A stretch of 64,000 nucleotides of DNA, from NCBI GenBank assembly GCA_001986395.2, contig MQVO02000014.1:62001-126000 (forward strand), written 5' to 3'. Below, piece after piece: positions 23,295-34,302 of the stretch; the stretch's first letter is position 1; each line of letters begins with the position of its first letter. The DNA is from Irpex lacteus (Eukaryota; Basidiomycota; Agaricomycetes; Polyporales; Irpicaceae). The translations under genes and the position numbers were made by a program. The notes under the pieces are model-generated. The model worked only from the letters and a program-made list of their open reading frames with translations. It did not search any database and had not been told where the DNA came from.

Positions 23295-23992
23295 TTGTTA
23301 TACTATGCCGTGGCTGCAGCACCAATAGTATAGCTGTCAAGTTCTCAGCTAACATCCATATCCTATGTTACATACGTACGCTAATAACATCAGCCCCTTA
23401 ATTCCATCCTTCATACTTATTGCGACTCTGCGAGCTACTGAACGTTCCAGAGCCTGAGGGTCGGATGAGTAAAAATAGGTTTGCAGAGATCAAAAATCGT
23501 GCTGCGATAGTAGTTGTAAGATCGAACCAGGAGATCAACATGCATTAGGCCTCGGACGAATTACCGTATGACTGCCCTTTTAGGAAGGTTTGATGCGCCG
23601 GCTGCAATATGGCAAGGCATGTCACGCGTTGAATTCGGTTCTGTCACTACATGCCACAAGATACTTGACAGCGCCGTCCCAACTCCAGCTATAAGTTTAA
23701 CTTAGATATATATGCATGCTTGTCAGAAATATTCGAGTAGCAGCTCTCATTCTGTTGAACAGCGACACACGTTCTGCCAGGCGAGGCGCGTGACGACCCT
23801 GAGTCGCGCTGTGTCACGGACTCATTTATGTCACGGGCAACACGCGCCGCGCGTCCACGTTGGTCTCTGCCAGCGCACCTTGTTTCTAACCACCATTCTA
23901 GGCCATCGTTCTCAGTTTCAATCGTCCAGTAGTAGTTGGCATTGGTTACTCATTACTCTCATCGACTTCTCAAACCAACTTAAGTATCAAGC
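23295..23992. promoter_or_regulatory. E-F spacer and promoter of oxygenase F
   Basis: No gene seen. TGTCACGG occurs at 23812-23819 and 23829-23836, and CGTGACGAC near 23790, about 160-200 bp before the ATG of F. These match the half-sites upstream of A. Confidence 0.45.
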
Positions 23993-26900
23993 ATGACGAC
24001 CACTCCGGAAGAAATTCCGCCTCCAGAGGTAGTACAGAGCCACTCAGTCTCCTTATATGTGTTCTCACTTGACATTCCTCAGAAAACTACTGTGTCATCT
24101 TCGTACAACGATGTGGTGATGGGAGATGCTGTGGCTGTGGCTGAAGAGCAGAAAGTTGAGGAGTGCGTGAACAAGGAAAAGGGTGAAGATTTGAGCCATC
24201 TTCAGGTACGAGACATCCGAGTCAATGCTTAAAATTTCTATATGCATTAATATTTACGATTGATAGAACCACTTGGAAGTCCTCTTAAAGTTGGCGGAGG
24301 TTGACTTTAAAGGTACCTTCTCCTTCCACAAGACTTACACAGACGCACCCAATCCCGGCCTGCGCCTTTCCGATCTTGGCACGGTCGGGTTACCGCTGAG
24401 TGTCAGAGAGGCCGATGCAATCAAGTCGAAGTGTGAGCTGGCACCCTTCGGCAAAGGGGAACGCACCTTAATCGACAAGACCGTCCGGGACACTTGGCAG
24501 ATGAACGCCACTGAGGTAGGAAAATGATTCTTTCTTGTAGGGAATATCTCTGGCTTACTTTGTAATTTGTCGCCTTTAGGTGAAGTTTACCCATCCGCAG
24601 TGGAATAAGTTCCTGTCGCGGGTTGTCAAGGAGGTTTGCGAGACGCTTGGCGTGAATTTCGAAGCCAGTCAACCCCAATGCGCGCTGCACAAGTTACTTC
24701 TATACGAAACTGGGTCTCAGTAAGTTTTTTTTTTGAACTCAACGAATATGCTCCACATCCCTGATCACTGGGTGTTGCTGCTGCTAGCTTTCTGCCTCAC
24801 GTAGAGTAAGCATACTCTTCAGCATAGGACCTTATTGTATGTCTAACAACTTTGTCCCAGTACCGAGAAGCAAGACGGGATGTTTGCGACCGTTGTTGTT
24901 GTCCTTCCCTCCGAATTCACTGGCGGAGCTGCGCATCTCTCTCACGGCAAGCTCTCAAAGGAATACGACTGCAGCGCCACCAGTCAACACGACACAAACG
25001 TCCTTGCATGGTACACTGACGTGACTCACGAGATCAAACCGATCACCAGTGGATACCGACTCGCGCTCTCGTTCAACCTGGTGCATACTACAACGTTCTT
25101 ACGACCGGCTTTGACGAGAGATGAAGATCTTGTGGCGCGGTTGCGAGATAGACTTGTGGCTTGGAAGGCTAGCAGAGGCCTTCGTTCTCCTGAGAAGCTA
25201 ATTTACCTTCTCGACCACACCTACTCCCAAGCGAACCTTCGTGCGAGCGCGCTGAAAGGCGTCGACGCTCACAAGGTCGCCATGCTTGACCCCATTGCCA
25301 AGGAACTCGGCTTTCGGCTCGGATTAGCGAGTATTGAATGCTATCAGTATGGCGGCGCAACTGAAGACCGCGACAATCCGGAATTCGCCTACGTCGAGGA
25401 GAACACTATGTCGATTACGTGTTTCAAGGATATGGGCGGCGAACTGATTCGCAAGACTCTCGATTTTGACGAGGAGACGGAGACGATCCCGTCGGATCTC
25501 ACAGCTTCCATCGAGAAAGGCAAAGTTCACGGGGAAGAGCTTCATGGAGAGTATCAAGGGAATGTAGGTGCCTGCATCGCTACTCGCTGAGGACGTCTTC
25601 TCACTCTTGACAATAGGAAGCTGGCCAGCTCGAGCGTTGTAAGTCTCAGCTGATTAAAACATGTCTCAGACGGTGCAGCCTTACTGATTATGCCGTGCAG
25701 GGTACCGTCGCTCTGTACTGGTGATCTGGCCCTCGTGGAGCAAGTACACCGTGCAATACGGAGAGAAAAAAGCGCTGTCATACGCGTTAGTTGATATGAA
25801 GAACATCACCACTCCTAGCAGAAGTTCCGACGAAAGAGAGCTCATCGACTTCACACTCTCTCGCTGCTCCGAAGATCCTATCACAGCTGCACCTATACTG
25901 ACTGACATGTCGCTGCTTTTGGACGATGTTAAGTTATGGGACCGTGTGGTGAAGACTTGCTGCGTCACGGACGGCCTTAGAATCCTATCCGATGAGAAGA
26001 TCCAGCGAGCTGTAAAACAATTTGGCTTAGAAGCGGTCAGACCTGGGTACGCATCGCGTGTGTATCATATGGTTGGGGATGTAGCTGATGTCGAAATGGA
26101 ACATAGCTTGGAAGAAATGCTTATCAAAGATACCCGTAACAAGTCTAGATTCACGTTCCTCGACAACTTACAAGAGTGGACCAAGGGTCTGGCGGACGAC
26201 TCTTCTGACAAGGCTGCTCTACAGCAGTGGTCTACCCTGAGTATGACTAGGGTTCTCAACACGCTGAAGCCGCCGCAGGAAGCCGAACAACAACTGCTGA
26301 TCTCTGTCGCGGCGAAGCACGGCGGGGTCGAATATTTGAAGGATCAGTAAGTGATGAACGACATTGAAATACGAACACAGACTCACATGAGAGCAGCATG
26401 TTGCCGCAGCTGGTTAGCATTGCTGACAGTACCTTCTTGCGGGAATTCGCAACAAGCGTACATCAGTCCACAGTCTTTCCTGACTCCGAAGCCAAGTCCA
26501 CGGTTGTATCGAGCCTTCTTGCCGCCGCAATCTCGAGGGGATGTTTTTTCAAGTCTACTTCCGCCGACCGCAGTACAGAATATCTCGACTTGGCCAAGGT
26601 CTACATCAAGACTGTCAGAGAACTAGGATACTCCCATATGGTCAACGACATCATTGATCGAGTCACGGATACGAGCAAACTCGACGACCGCCACGCTCAA
26701 GAATGTGCTCGCAAGGTCATGATCCCCCTGGTTGTATTCTTAGGAGAGACGAGCTCGCAGTCGCCCAATGGAAGCGACCTTCCTACTCACTTCCTACAGC
26801 TGCAGCAAGAAGGCATTAAGCTTTATCTCGGATGGCTATTGGACAAGGGCCAGTACCGAACCCCTGGACAGGACACCTTCAAGACCTTGGTGGACGCGGG

Positions 26901-27987
26901 TTTGGTGACTGGTGATGCCGAAGTGTTTGCAAATAGGTACGCTCATCTTGATCGGGTACTATTGTTTTCTCACTTACTTATTCCACCTCGTTGTAGTGTA
27001 CGCTCATTCCTTGAGGGCAAGGATCTGAACGTCAAAGCACTTCAGAAGCTAATTGACGAGGTCGAAGCCAACCGAGACAGACTCGTGTCGTCAGGCCTAG
27101 ACGATTCATCGGTCCAGTCCTTGATCGGCGCATTGGCAGCAAGCACGGCCTTTAGCCAATCTGTGTCGTATATCAACCACGTTATCTCAGCGCTTGACTG
27201 GTGCATGACGATGAACATTCCAAATCTTTGGAACATCGTTATAGAGCAGTTCATCAGCGGTGTCGAGCGAATGGGTTCGACTTATTTAGAACAGTGGATT
27301 GCGCCTCATCTGCCTAAGCTGCAAGAATGGGGGCTCAAACATCAGAAGGATGTGAGCCTCGCAATCCAGAAAGTCCTTACCGTATGGATCGAGAAGGTCC
27401 TGGGAACCGCTCCGACGGCTTCCTCGTACATGGTGAATCAGCTAGCCGGGCTGGCGAAATGGACTTGCTCGTGCGAACCTTGTTCCCGTGTACGTAAATT
27501 TCTTACAACGAGCAATCATGCCACCAAAGAATCTTTCTACGACGGTAAGAGCCCGCATACGGAACAATACCTTGCGATGCACGCACAAAATTTGGCGACC
27601 TGGACGTCAGGAAGAAATTTCACAGTACGTAAACTGCACTCTGCTCCGAACATAATCGAATAATTAATATCCAACGGCTAGATAACCAAGTCCGACGAAT
27701 TGCTCAAATTACTACAATGGAGAAAGTTCCAACCCCAGGCCGTTGCTCTCCTTAAGGCTCTGCGCGCGGACGGGGGCGATCTCCGGAATACCTTAGGTCC
27801 ACAGTACGAACGCGTGATGGCCGCCCTGGCGGAACCCTCAGTCGAACAGACGAGTGTCTCTACAGCCTCCGCGAATCCATCAAGCAATTTGAGAGCGGAA
27901 GGTAGCAACGAGCAGCAAGCCGATTCTACATCGACGATAACCGGGCCTCCTGCAAAGAAACGAAAGCTCGACGCTGATGTGCCGTAG
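23993..27987 (+). CDS. Full-length 2OG-Fe(II) oxygenase paralogue F
   Basis: Mirror copy of A with the same twelve-exon plan (23993-24028, 24083-24205, 24267-24515, 24580-24719, 24788-24805, 24861-25563, 25617-25638, 25701-26046, 26107-26346, 26397-26936, 26997-27624, 27682-27987). The sum is 3351 nt, giving 1116 aa. The catalytic set is intact: FLPHVDTEKQDGMF (HxD), WYTDVTHEIKP (distal His) and SGYRLALSFNL (2OG Arg). The C-terminal module has CSCEPCSRVRKFL and a later conserved His. The tail PPAKKRKLD is a strong nuclear localisation pattern. It differs from A chiefly in a shorter acidic N-terminal exon (41 versus 77 codons). The lead-in GLPLSVREAD and APFGKGERTLIDK is the conserved region before the core in this fungal family. 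Substrate unknown. Confidence 0.88.
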
Positions 27988-28986
27988 AAGGCCCGCGTTG
28001 TGAATCTCACATGCCGATAGGATCCACAATAGAGTGCGCAAGCCGGTGAACCTTGGCGATATCGATACGACCCAATCATCTTTTCCTAATGTTTGTTCTT
28101 ATTGGTCAATGTATACACTTTTTTGAATGCTTCATCATGTACTCACGGAACATTGAAATCGATCCGTAGTCACTAATAGACGTTCAAAGGCAAGTACTTG
28201 GCTGCATTCAGCATACCCTTCAAAGGTATGAGCGTGGTAGCGATATCGATCCAAAATTATGCCATGTCACGCTCGTGACTGGTTCGAAGCATGTCAGCCT
28301 TCACACAGACGCCCATATGTTTTCTCTCCAACTGCATCGACCATTTCTCCCATTTCTCCTGGTGCTTCCAAGTGGGATTGGAACCGGACAGGTTGCACTC
28401 GATATCATATCCCTGAGTCACTGCAATTATCTGAACGTCCCATCCTATGCTCAACCGCAGTATCTCGCATATCGACTTCGACAGTATCACTGCTCAGTAA
28501 GCCTGAACAGTGAAGGTTTGCGTTTATTCTATGTTCTATCCACTTATACGACCATCATTATATAGGTGCATTAGAATCACTTCCGCTATTGTGAGACCTC
28601 AAGGCCTCACATGAGGCGCATGGTAGGCGGAGCGACCGCTGCTACAGCGCGTATTCACACTAAGAAGCCCGCCGAGCCAGCTCAGGTTCAATTCGAGCCG
28701 CCGAAAACTGAGTTCTAGTGGCCCTTCCATGGAGTTGAACCTTCGCTGAGCCGGTCCTATAGGGCGAGGGTTGCATCGAAGTTCGGTTTGGCCGGGCCAG
28801 TCGTTGATTGGCTGTCAATCAATCAGGAGTAAATCGGTTCCCTCCTCAAAAGGAAGAATCGCTATCCATGGAACTCGACGGACCAATTTCACTACGCCAT
28901 TTCAGTATAAATACCCCACGCTGCAGGTTTGCGACGACCTCTCCCTTCCCCCGACTATCTTGACTACACTTGTACTAAATCTCACA
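27988..28986. other. Spacer between F and the GMC gene, with promoter elements
   Basis: No convincing gene. Before the GMC ATG lie a CCAAT box (28883-28887) and a TATA box TATAAATA (28906-28913), about 80 bp upstream of the start, a normal fungal promoter. The reading frames around 28257-28565 have no supporting features. Confidence 0.5.
28906..28913 (+). promoter_or_regulatory. TATA box of the GMC oxidoreductase gene
   Basis: TATAAATA, 74-81 bp before the ATG at 28987, with CCAAT about 20 bp further upstream. Confidence 0.6.
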
Positions 28987-31900
28987 ATGACAGCAAAGAT
29001 CGCGGACGTCGCTAACCAATTCTTTGATTATGTCATTTTAGGTAAAGGCGTGACGTGTAGAGACTAAATTCTGCTCTTGCTGATCTCTTCCCGTAGGTGG
29101 CGGAGTAGGTCAATGATTGAGAGCGATCTGGTCACATCTCTGAACTCTATACCCGTAGACCGCTGGGCTGACTCTGGCCGCACGCCTCTCTGAAGATCCC
29201 GCAAACACGGTGCTCGTTTTGGAAGGAGGGGCGTCGCATGTGGACGTACCAGAGATATGTGAGCTTGAATAGTATGGATTTACCGATTTTAGTGCCTTAT
29301 TTCATATCACCAGCACGACCCGCATCGTACGGCAGTCACTTTGCCAACACCAACTATTCTTACGAGTATAAAGTGGTAAGCATTTCGCAATACGATGCTG
29401 AATGCAGCTGAAGGCGTTCTTTAGGCGAAACAGAAGTTTGCTAACGATAGAGAGACGGTTTGGCAGAGGTAATCCAGTTTATGCTTGATTGTATCTGAAT
29501 TCATCTGTGTACTAGGGGCAAAGGCTTGGGCGGCTCCTCCGGAATCAACTTTCTGTGCTGGCTGAAGCCCTCTCGCGGTGACATTGATGGTAAGTTGAAG
29601 ACCTCTTTTTCGTGTTATACCCATCTGACCTCGTCATGCTGTCCAGCGTTTGCTAAACTCGGAAACCCTGGATGGTCCTGGGACAATTATCAGGAGCGTA
29701 TTCAGCGTATCGAAGGGTAAAGTCTCTCGCCATTAGACTTTGGCGATATATCACGACGTAGCTTTTAGGTTCAGTGAACCCTCAAAGGAGGCCACTGACA
29801 ATCAGAAGGTCAACCTAAAGTTCGATACTCTTGGCACGAACGGTTTGTCCTTTAACTCATAGATTTCCCGTAGTCAAATCTGACTTTAGCATACCATCAG
29901 GCCCCTTGCAGATAAAATTCCCTTCTAAGATCGACGAAGCTGAGCAGCACATTCAACAGGTATGTGTTTATGCTGCGGCCCTGAATACACCCCTGACGGT
30001 ATCTTAGGCATTCTTTAACAGCGGTTTCTCGGCGGCTGCTAATCCGGTAAGGATGTGCACACCAGCTTATTTAGGCAACCGACTCACCCATTTGAATAGA
30101 TGACCGGAGATGTATGTCGTATTCTTCAAACACATCTGTTCTCACGATAACGGATCCCACGTTGTGCTCAGCCGAATGGATTCTTCTTTGCTCCAGTTAC
30201 TCACGACAAGAAGTCTCATCGTTCATATGCGACTTCGGTGTGCCATTCGCCTCCTGTAGCTTTGAACATCGTATTCACTCTTCTGTTCAGGCCTTTTACG
30301 TTCCAAACAAGGACCGCAAGAATCTCAGCGTCCTGGTTACCGCCACGGTTCGCAAAGTGCTCACAACTACCTCCTCTAATGGCAATGTCATCGCTACTGG
30401 AGTCGAGTTCGAGTATAATGGGACTGTGTACGACGTCAATGCGAGGAAAGAAGTCATTGTCAGTTCGGGGTGAGGAACTATCGAGTCTCAAGTCTTGCAT
30501 ACAGCTCTAACACTCAATGCAGTGCTCTGGGTTCACCGCATCTCCTCGAACTCTCAGGTATTGGAAGGAGAGATGTGCTGGAGAAAGCTGGGATACCTTT
30601 AAAACTAGAACTCTCTGGAGTCGGTGAGAACATTCAGGAGCATGTCATGGTGGGGCTGAGCTATGGTAGGGAGTTATTTACTCAGCGTCGCACGTTACTC
30701 ACTCCTTTGCATTTTAGAGCTGAAAGATGACGTTGAGTTCGATACCCTGGACATCCTCCGTGATCCTGAGACGTTGGCGAAGCACTTAGAGCTGCAGCAA
30801 GTCTACATTTACCCTGCGTCAACTGCCTTGAATACTGATATTATCTTTTGCGTAATATAGTAAGACCGTCGAAGGAGTATTTACTACAGGCGTCACCTCC
30901 TTCGGTTTCGTCACCCTAGACCAACTTACACCTCGTGCGAACGAAATATACCAAACTATGCAGGACACCGTGAAGAATCTGGACCCGAAGACCACTCCTC
31001 CTGGCCTACTTGAGCAGTACAAGATTCTCTTGGACAGGTACAAACCTGGAAGCACAAACCCTGGGTTGGAGTTTATTAGTTTTCCAGGGATGATGTCTTT
31101 CCCGAGTTAGTCTTTACCGCGTCCTTCATATGTGTGGCATCGTGATTGAGGCTGATGTTGTGTTCCACCTACAGACCCACCTGAGCCTGGGAAGCGGTAT
31201 GTCACTCTCCTGGTAGCGGTGAACCACACCTGGTCCAGGGGAACCATCGTATGTTCTCTATCCCTAACATCTCCCTATAATCGCTGATAGCTATATTGAC
31301 GCTTCGTTATTATGCGGCAGCATTCAACTTCGAACGACCCAAGCAAGTTGCCGGAGATTGACCCTCATTACTTCGAGCAGGGCGTAGGTACGTAGTCTCG
31401 AACCTGGTTGTTAATGGTGTGTTGATCGATCTGTGTTGTAGATCTTACACTGCTGCTTGAGCTGGCGAAACGTGCTCGTGAGGTTGCTAACACGTCTCCG
31501 ATGAAGGAAATGATAGCGCAAGAACTGAACCCCGGCTCTGAGGTGCAAACTGACGAGGAGCTGACTAGTGCGTATCTCCAATAGCATATCACAGTCGTCC
31601 CCCTCGTTGGTGTACTAACACAACGACAGAGTGGATTAAGGACAGCTTTGGTACAGTCTGGCGTATGTCATTCATCGTCCAAGTCTTTTTGCCGGACGTC
31701 TCTGAGGCATGCATTATACCCCCAGATACCGCAAGCTCGTGCTCCATGCTTCCCAAGGACAAAGGCGGTGTTGTTGATCATACGCTGAAGGTGTACGGTA
31801 CTACGAACTTGCGCGTCGTGGATCTGTCTGTTGTTCCCCTGCACGTTGGGACGCACACTCAATGTAAGATTCCCCCGATATCGACGTAGGACGTACTCCG

Positions 31901-31987
31901 CTTACTGATTTATTGATTTGGTTTTTCATAGCTACGGTGTATGGCGTTGCAGAGCAAGCTGCGGATATCATTCTGGGAAGGTGCTAA
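28987..31987 (+). CDS. GMC-family FAD oxidoreductase (aryl-alcohol oxidase-like)
   Basis: Flavoprotein of the glucose-methanol-choline family, which oxidises alcohols or sugars. About 22 exons can be threaded. The FAD dinucleotide-binding loop [13 protein letters not shown] is assembled across an 8-nt microexon (29097-29104) and is followed by [17 protein letters not shown] signature 1 is [15 protein letters not shown] and signature 2 is [17 protein letters not shown]. The C-terminal catalytic histidines fall in WHTASSCSM and [19 protein letters not shown]. The start lacks a signal peptide ([19 protein letters not shown]), so an intracellular enzyme is likelier than a secreted one. A 12-nt exon (30100-30111) and a GC-AG intron (30797-30860, after CTGCA) are needed to keep frame. 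The exact substrate is not predictable. Confidence 0.88.
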
Positions 31988-32404
31988 AGTCTATCTATGC
32001 ATCTGCAGTTTCTCAAACAATAGATACGAACAGAAGAGTATGATACACTACTGGAGAATGTTCGAATCATTCATGCGTTATCACGAATGACGAGCAGGTC
32101 AAGAGAGCCGGAATAATTTACACAGTCCTCGCTCGATTCTTCTAGAGCTGAGATGAACTCTCTCTCTGCATCCCCTGGTCTGTTCACGTATGCGACTTGT
32201 CCCTTCACGAATATCACCCTCCGTGTGCTCCATGTCTGCTCTTTCGCCTGGAAGAGTGAGTTGAACCCGTCCCAATAAGGCTCTTTCGGGAAGGCACAAC
32301 CAAGCCGTCAAGGGACTAGCTCGGACCAAACTCGTACTCCTCTAGCCCAATAGAGACTGTTGACGTGACATCACGAAGAGATGTCGGCGCATCAAGCAGA
32401 GTGA
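31988..32404. other. Convergent 3' spacer between the GMC and F-box genes
   Basis: Downstream flanks of two convergent genes. No further feature seen. Confidence 0.5.
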
Positions 32405-33790
32405 CTAAGTATACTGCACGCTCAGTGGTATGGCCCAGGGCCCAGGAACTAGTAGCTCATTGCGCAATATCTTCTCCATCTCCTCGCAATCCAGAATAAC
32501 GTCTTGGTCTTCGCTTCTGTTGTCTGCGTTTGGCTGTGCTGCAGTGCATCTCACAGAATCCAGCAGAAGAACGACCGACATTTTCCACGTCGTCCTGTTT
32601 TCCGCAAGAAATAGGACCAATGCTTCCCAATCAATAATCTGGAGTTTCGGTAAAATCCTTAGATGGAAGTCCGTACGAAGAACGGCTCCAAGCCGCTCAG
32701 ACTTGGGCACTGAAATGGTCATGGAGACCTTAATGTTGCGAAGCGTAGGAGGGACACTATGCAGGCTCTCCGTGAGTATGGACCATTGGCGGTAATAGAA
32801 CTGCCGGTCAGATAACTCATCCGAGGTCGAGAGATAAATGTGGGTCAAAAACTCGAGGGTTTCTAACGAAGGATATCGTGTAGGAGGAATAAGAAAGCGG
32901 AAGTGATCGTTGATACCAGCCCGGATGTGCTTGACATTGGGGAATATATGGTCGAGCGTTCGAGAGGCGATGAAGTTGTTCAAGTTGCCGAAATCGTCTT
33001 GGATGAATAGCAGTTTCTTCGCGTCTATCAAATCGCAGATGAGAGAGAGAGGATCGAGGTCGTAAAGCTTTCCGTGTCGTGTAACGAGCGATTGGATGCG
33101 AAGTGGTTCGGACCGGGTCTGTACTTGCCGTAGGTGTCCGCTGTCATTATCATCTTCCAGATTTGACTCCAACTCGAGGTATATGACGTCCAGAAGCTCG
33201 ATATCATCGAACAGATTCAAGAAGTTGTGAAGCATGGAGGGTGTGGACACGCGGATATCTTCGTCCCATGTGTCCCAAAGCGGTATAGGCCGAGGAGCAT
33301 CAAAAGCCTCTCCTATTAGGTCGCATCCAATACGAAGAGCAGATAGTGTACGGCGAGAGCCCTGTGAAAGCCGCGCAGAAGCAGAATCGACAATGACGCG
33401 TGGCAGAGTTGGCGACGTATATTCCACCACGTTGGCTCCGGGGAAAAGGGCTAGTAGTTCCGAGAACATGTCGATGGTGAAGTCCACATGAGTGGCAATC
33501 TGTATATTGAGTTCCTTTACGCACGATCGCATAAGAGCAGAGGACTCGCGTGAACAGCATAGCAGTCCTGGAAGATCGTATTTCGCTTCGATTTCGTTGG
33601 AACTAAGATATGCTCGTAGTCGGATACGCCTGTATACCTTGGGGAGAGCTAGTCGCGCCCATTCACGACATACCAAGGAGCAAGGTAGTAAGTCGTCAAG
33701 GGAGGGAACAAAGCTGATTATGACTCCAACGAGTTCAAGAGGGAAACTGCTTGCTGCGCTTCGTGCGGCATCGTCGTGATTCTTCGTCAT
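32405..33790 (-). CDS. F-box-like protein (461 aa)
   Basis: Single exon. Near the N-terminus, residues about 16-55 (FPLELVGVIISFVPSLDDLLPCSLVCREWARLALPKVYR, abridged here to its key points: FPLEL, LLPCSLVCREW) match the F-box-like pattern of Agaricomycetes, which docks on Skp1 in SCF ubiquitin ligases. The rest lacks a recognised substrate domain but is of the leucine-rich type usual for this large, lineage-expanded family. The first ATG in the frame is at 33790 (MTKNHDDAARS). The substrate is unknown. Confidence 0.8.
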   Translation of the reverse strand: MTKNHDDAARSAASSFPLELVGVIISFVPSLDDLLPCSLVCREWARLALPKVYRRIRLRAYLSSNEIEAKYDLPGLLCCSRESSALMRSCVKELNIQIATHVDFTIDMFSELLALFPGANVVEYTSPTLPRVIVDSASARLSQGSRRTLSALRIGCDLIGEAFDAPRPIPLWDTWDEDIRVSTPSMLHNFLNLFDDIELLDVIYLELESNLEDDNDSGHLRQVQTRSEPLRIQSLVTRHGKLYDLDPLSLICDLIDAKKLLFIQDDFGNLNNFIASRTLDHIFPNVKHIRAGINDHFRFLIPPTRYPSLETLEFLTHIYLSTSDELSDRQFYYRQWSILTESLHSVPPTLRNIKVSMTISVPKSERLGAVLRTDFHLRILPKLQIIDWEALVLFLAENRTTWKMSVVLLLDSVRCTAAQPNADNRSEDQDVILDCEEMEKILRNELLVPGPWAIPLSVQYT

Positions 33791-34302
33791 GAGAGACAAA
33801 GAAATAAGAAATACTGCTCGCAGATACTATAAGTACATTATTCAGATAAACAAAACTGGCAGCTTACTATATTGCTGATGGTGGGACAGGTAGAAGTTTG
33901 TCGTAGCAGGCGCTGAGCGCTGAGCGCTGAGTATCAAACAGTGATCAATGAGCGCTTAAATACAGTAAAGTCGACCGGGGAATTCAATCGTTTATTATCT
34001 TGACTCTGAGTCGTAATACTCGTACTATCTCGTATGTCATAACTGTTCTTGATTTACCCTACAGAACACTCTCTTATCAGGTATTTTTTCTCCTTTTACA
34101 AAGTTACAACGGCAACCACGTAAGCCACATTGGGAAACTCACGATCAATTTTGATCGTCACGCACGTGTCGGATGATAAGGAGATCGATGTGAGATTTCT
34201 TGAGCTCCGCCTTCAAAAAAGCGAAATTTCGTTGCTCTGCCTCCAACCACCATCTCCACCTCCTCCTCCATTTCTTTCCTTTTTTACGAATAAAACTTCA
34301 CC
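33791..34302. promoter_or_regulatory. Divergent promoter region, F-box gene / TCTP
   Basis: 512-bp shared upstream region. Contains a short tandem GCGCTGA repeat (about 33908-33930, three units) and, next to TCTP, the pyrimidine-rich stretch typical of strongly expressed fungal genes (about 34236-34290). Confidence 0.45.

Noticed and set aside
3429..27987. Assignment of the oxygenases to the TET/JBP DNA-demethylase family that is expanded in mushrooms
   Set aside because: The motif set (APFGKGERT, FLPHVDTEK, TGGAAHLSHG, WYTDVTHEI, SGYRLALSYNL) is that of the fungal prolyl-4-hydroxylase-like oxygenases; I see no TET/JBP signature or adjacent KDZ transposase.
28257..28800. Possible tRNA or remnant gene (ggttcgaa and ggttcaattcgagcc strings)
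   Set aside because: No matching A box or cloverleaf could be folded around these strings, and the frames nearby lack any domain.
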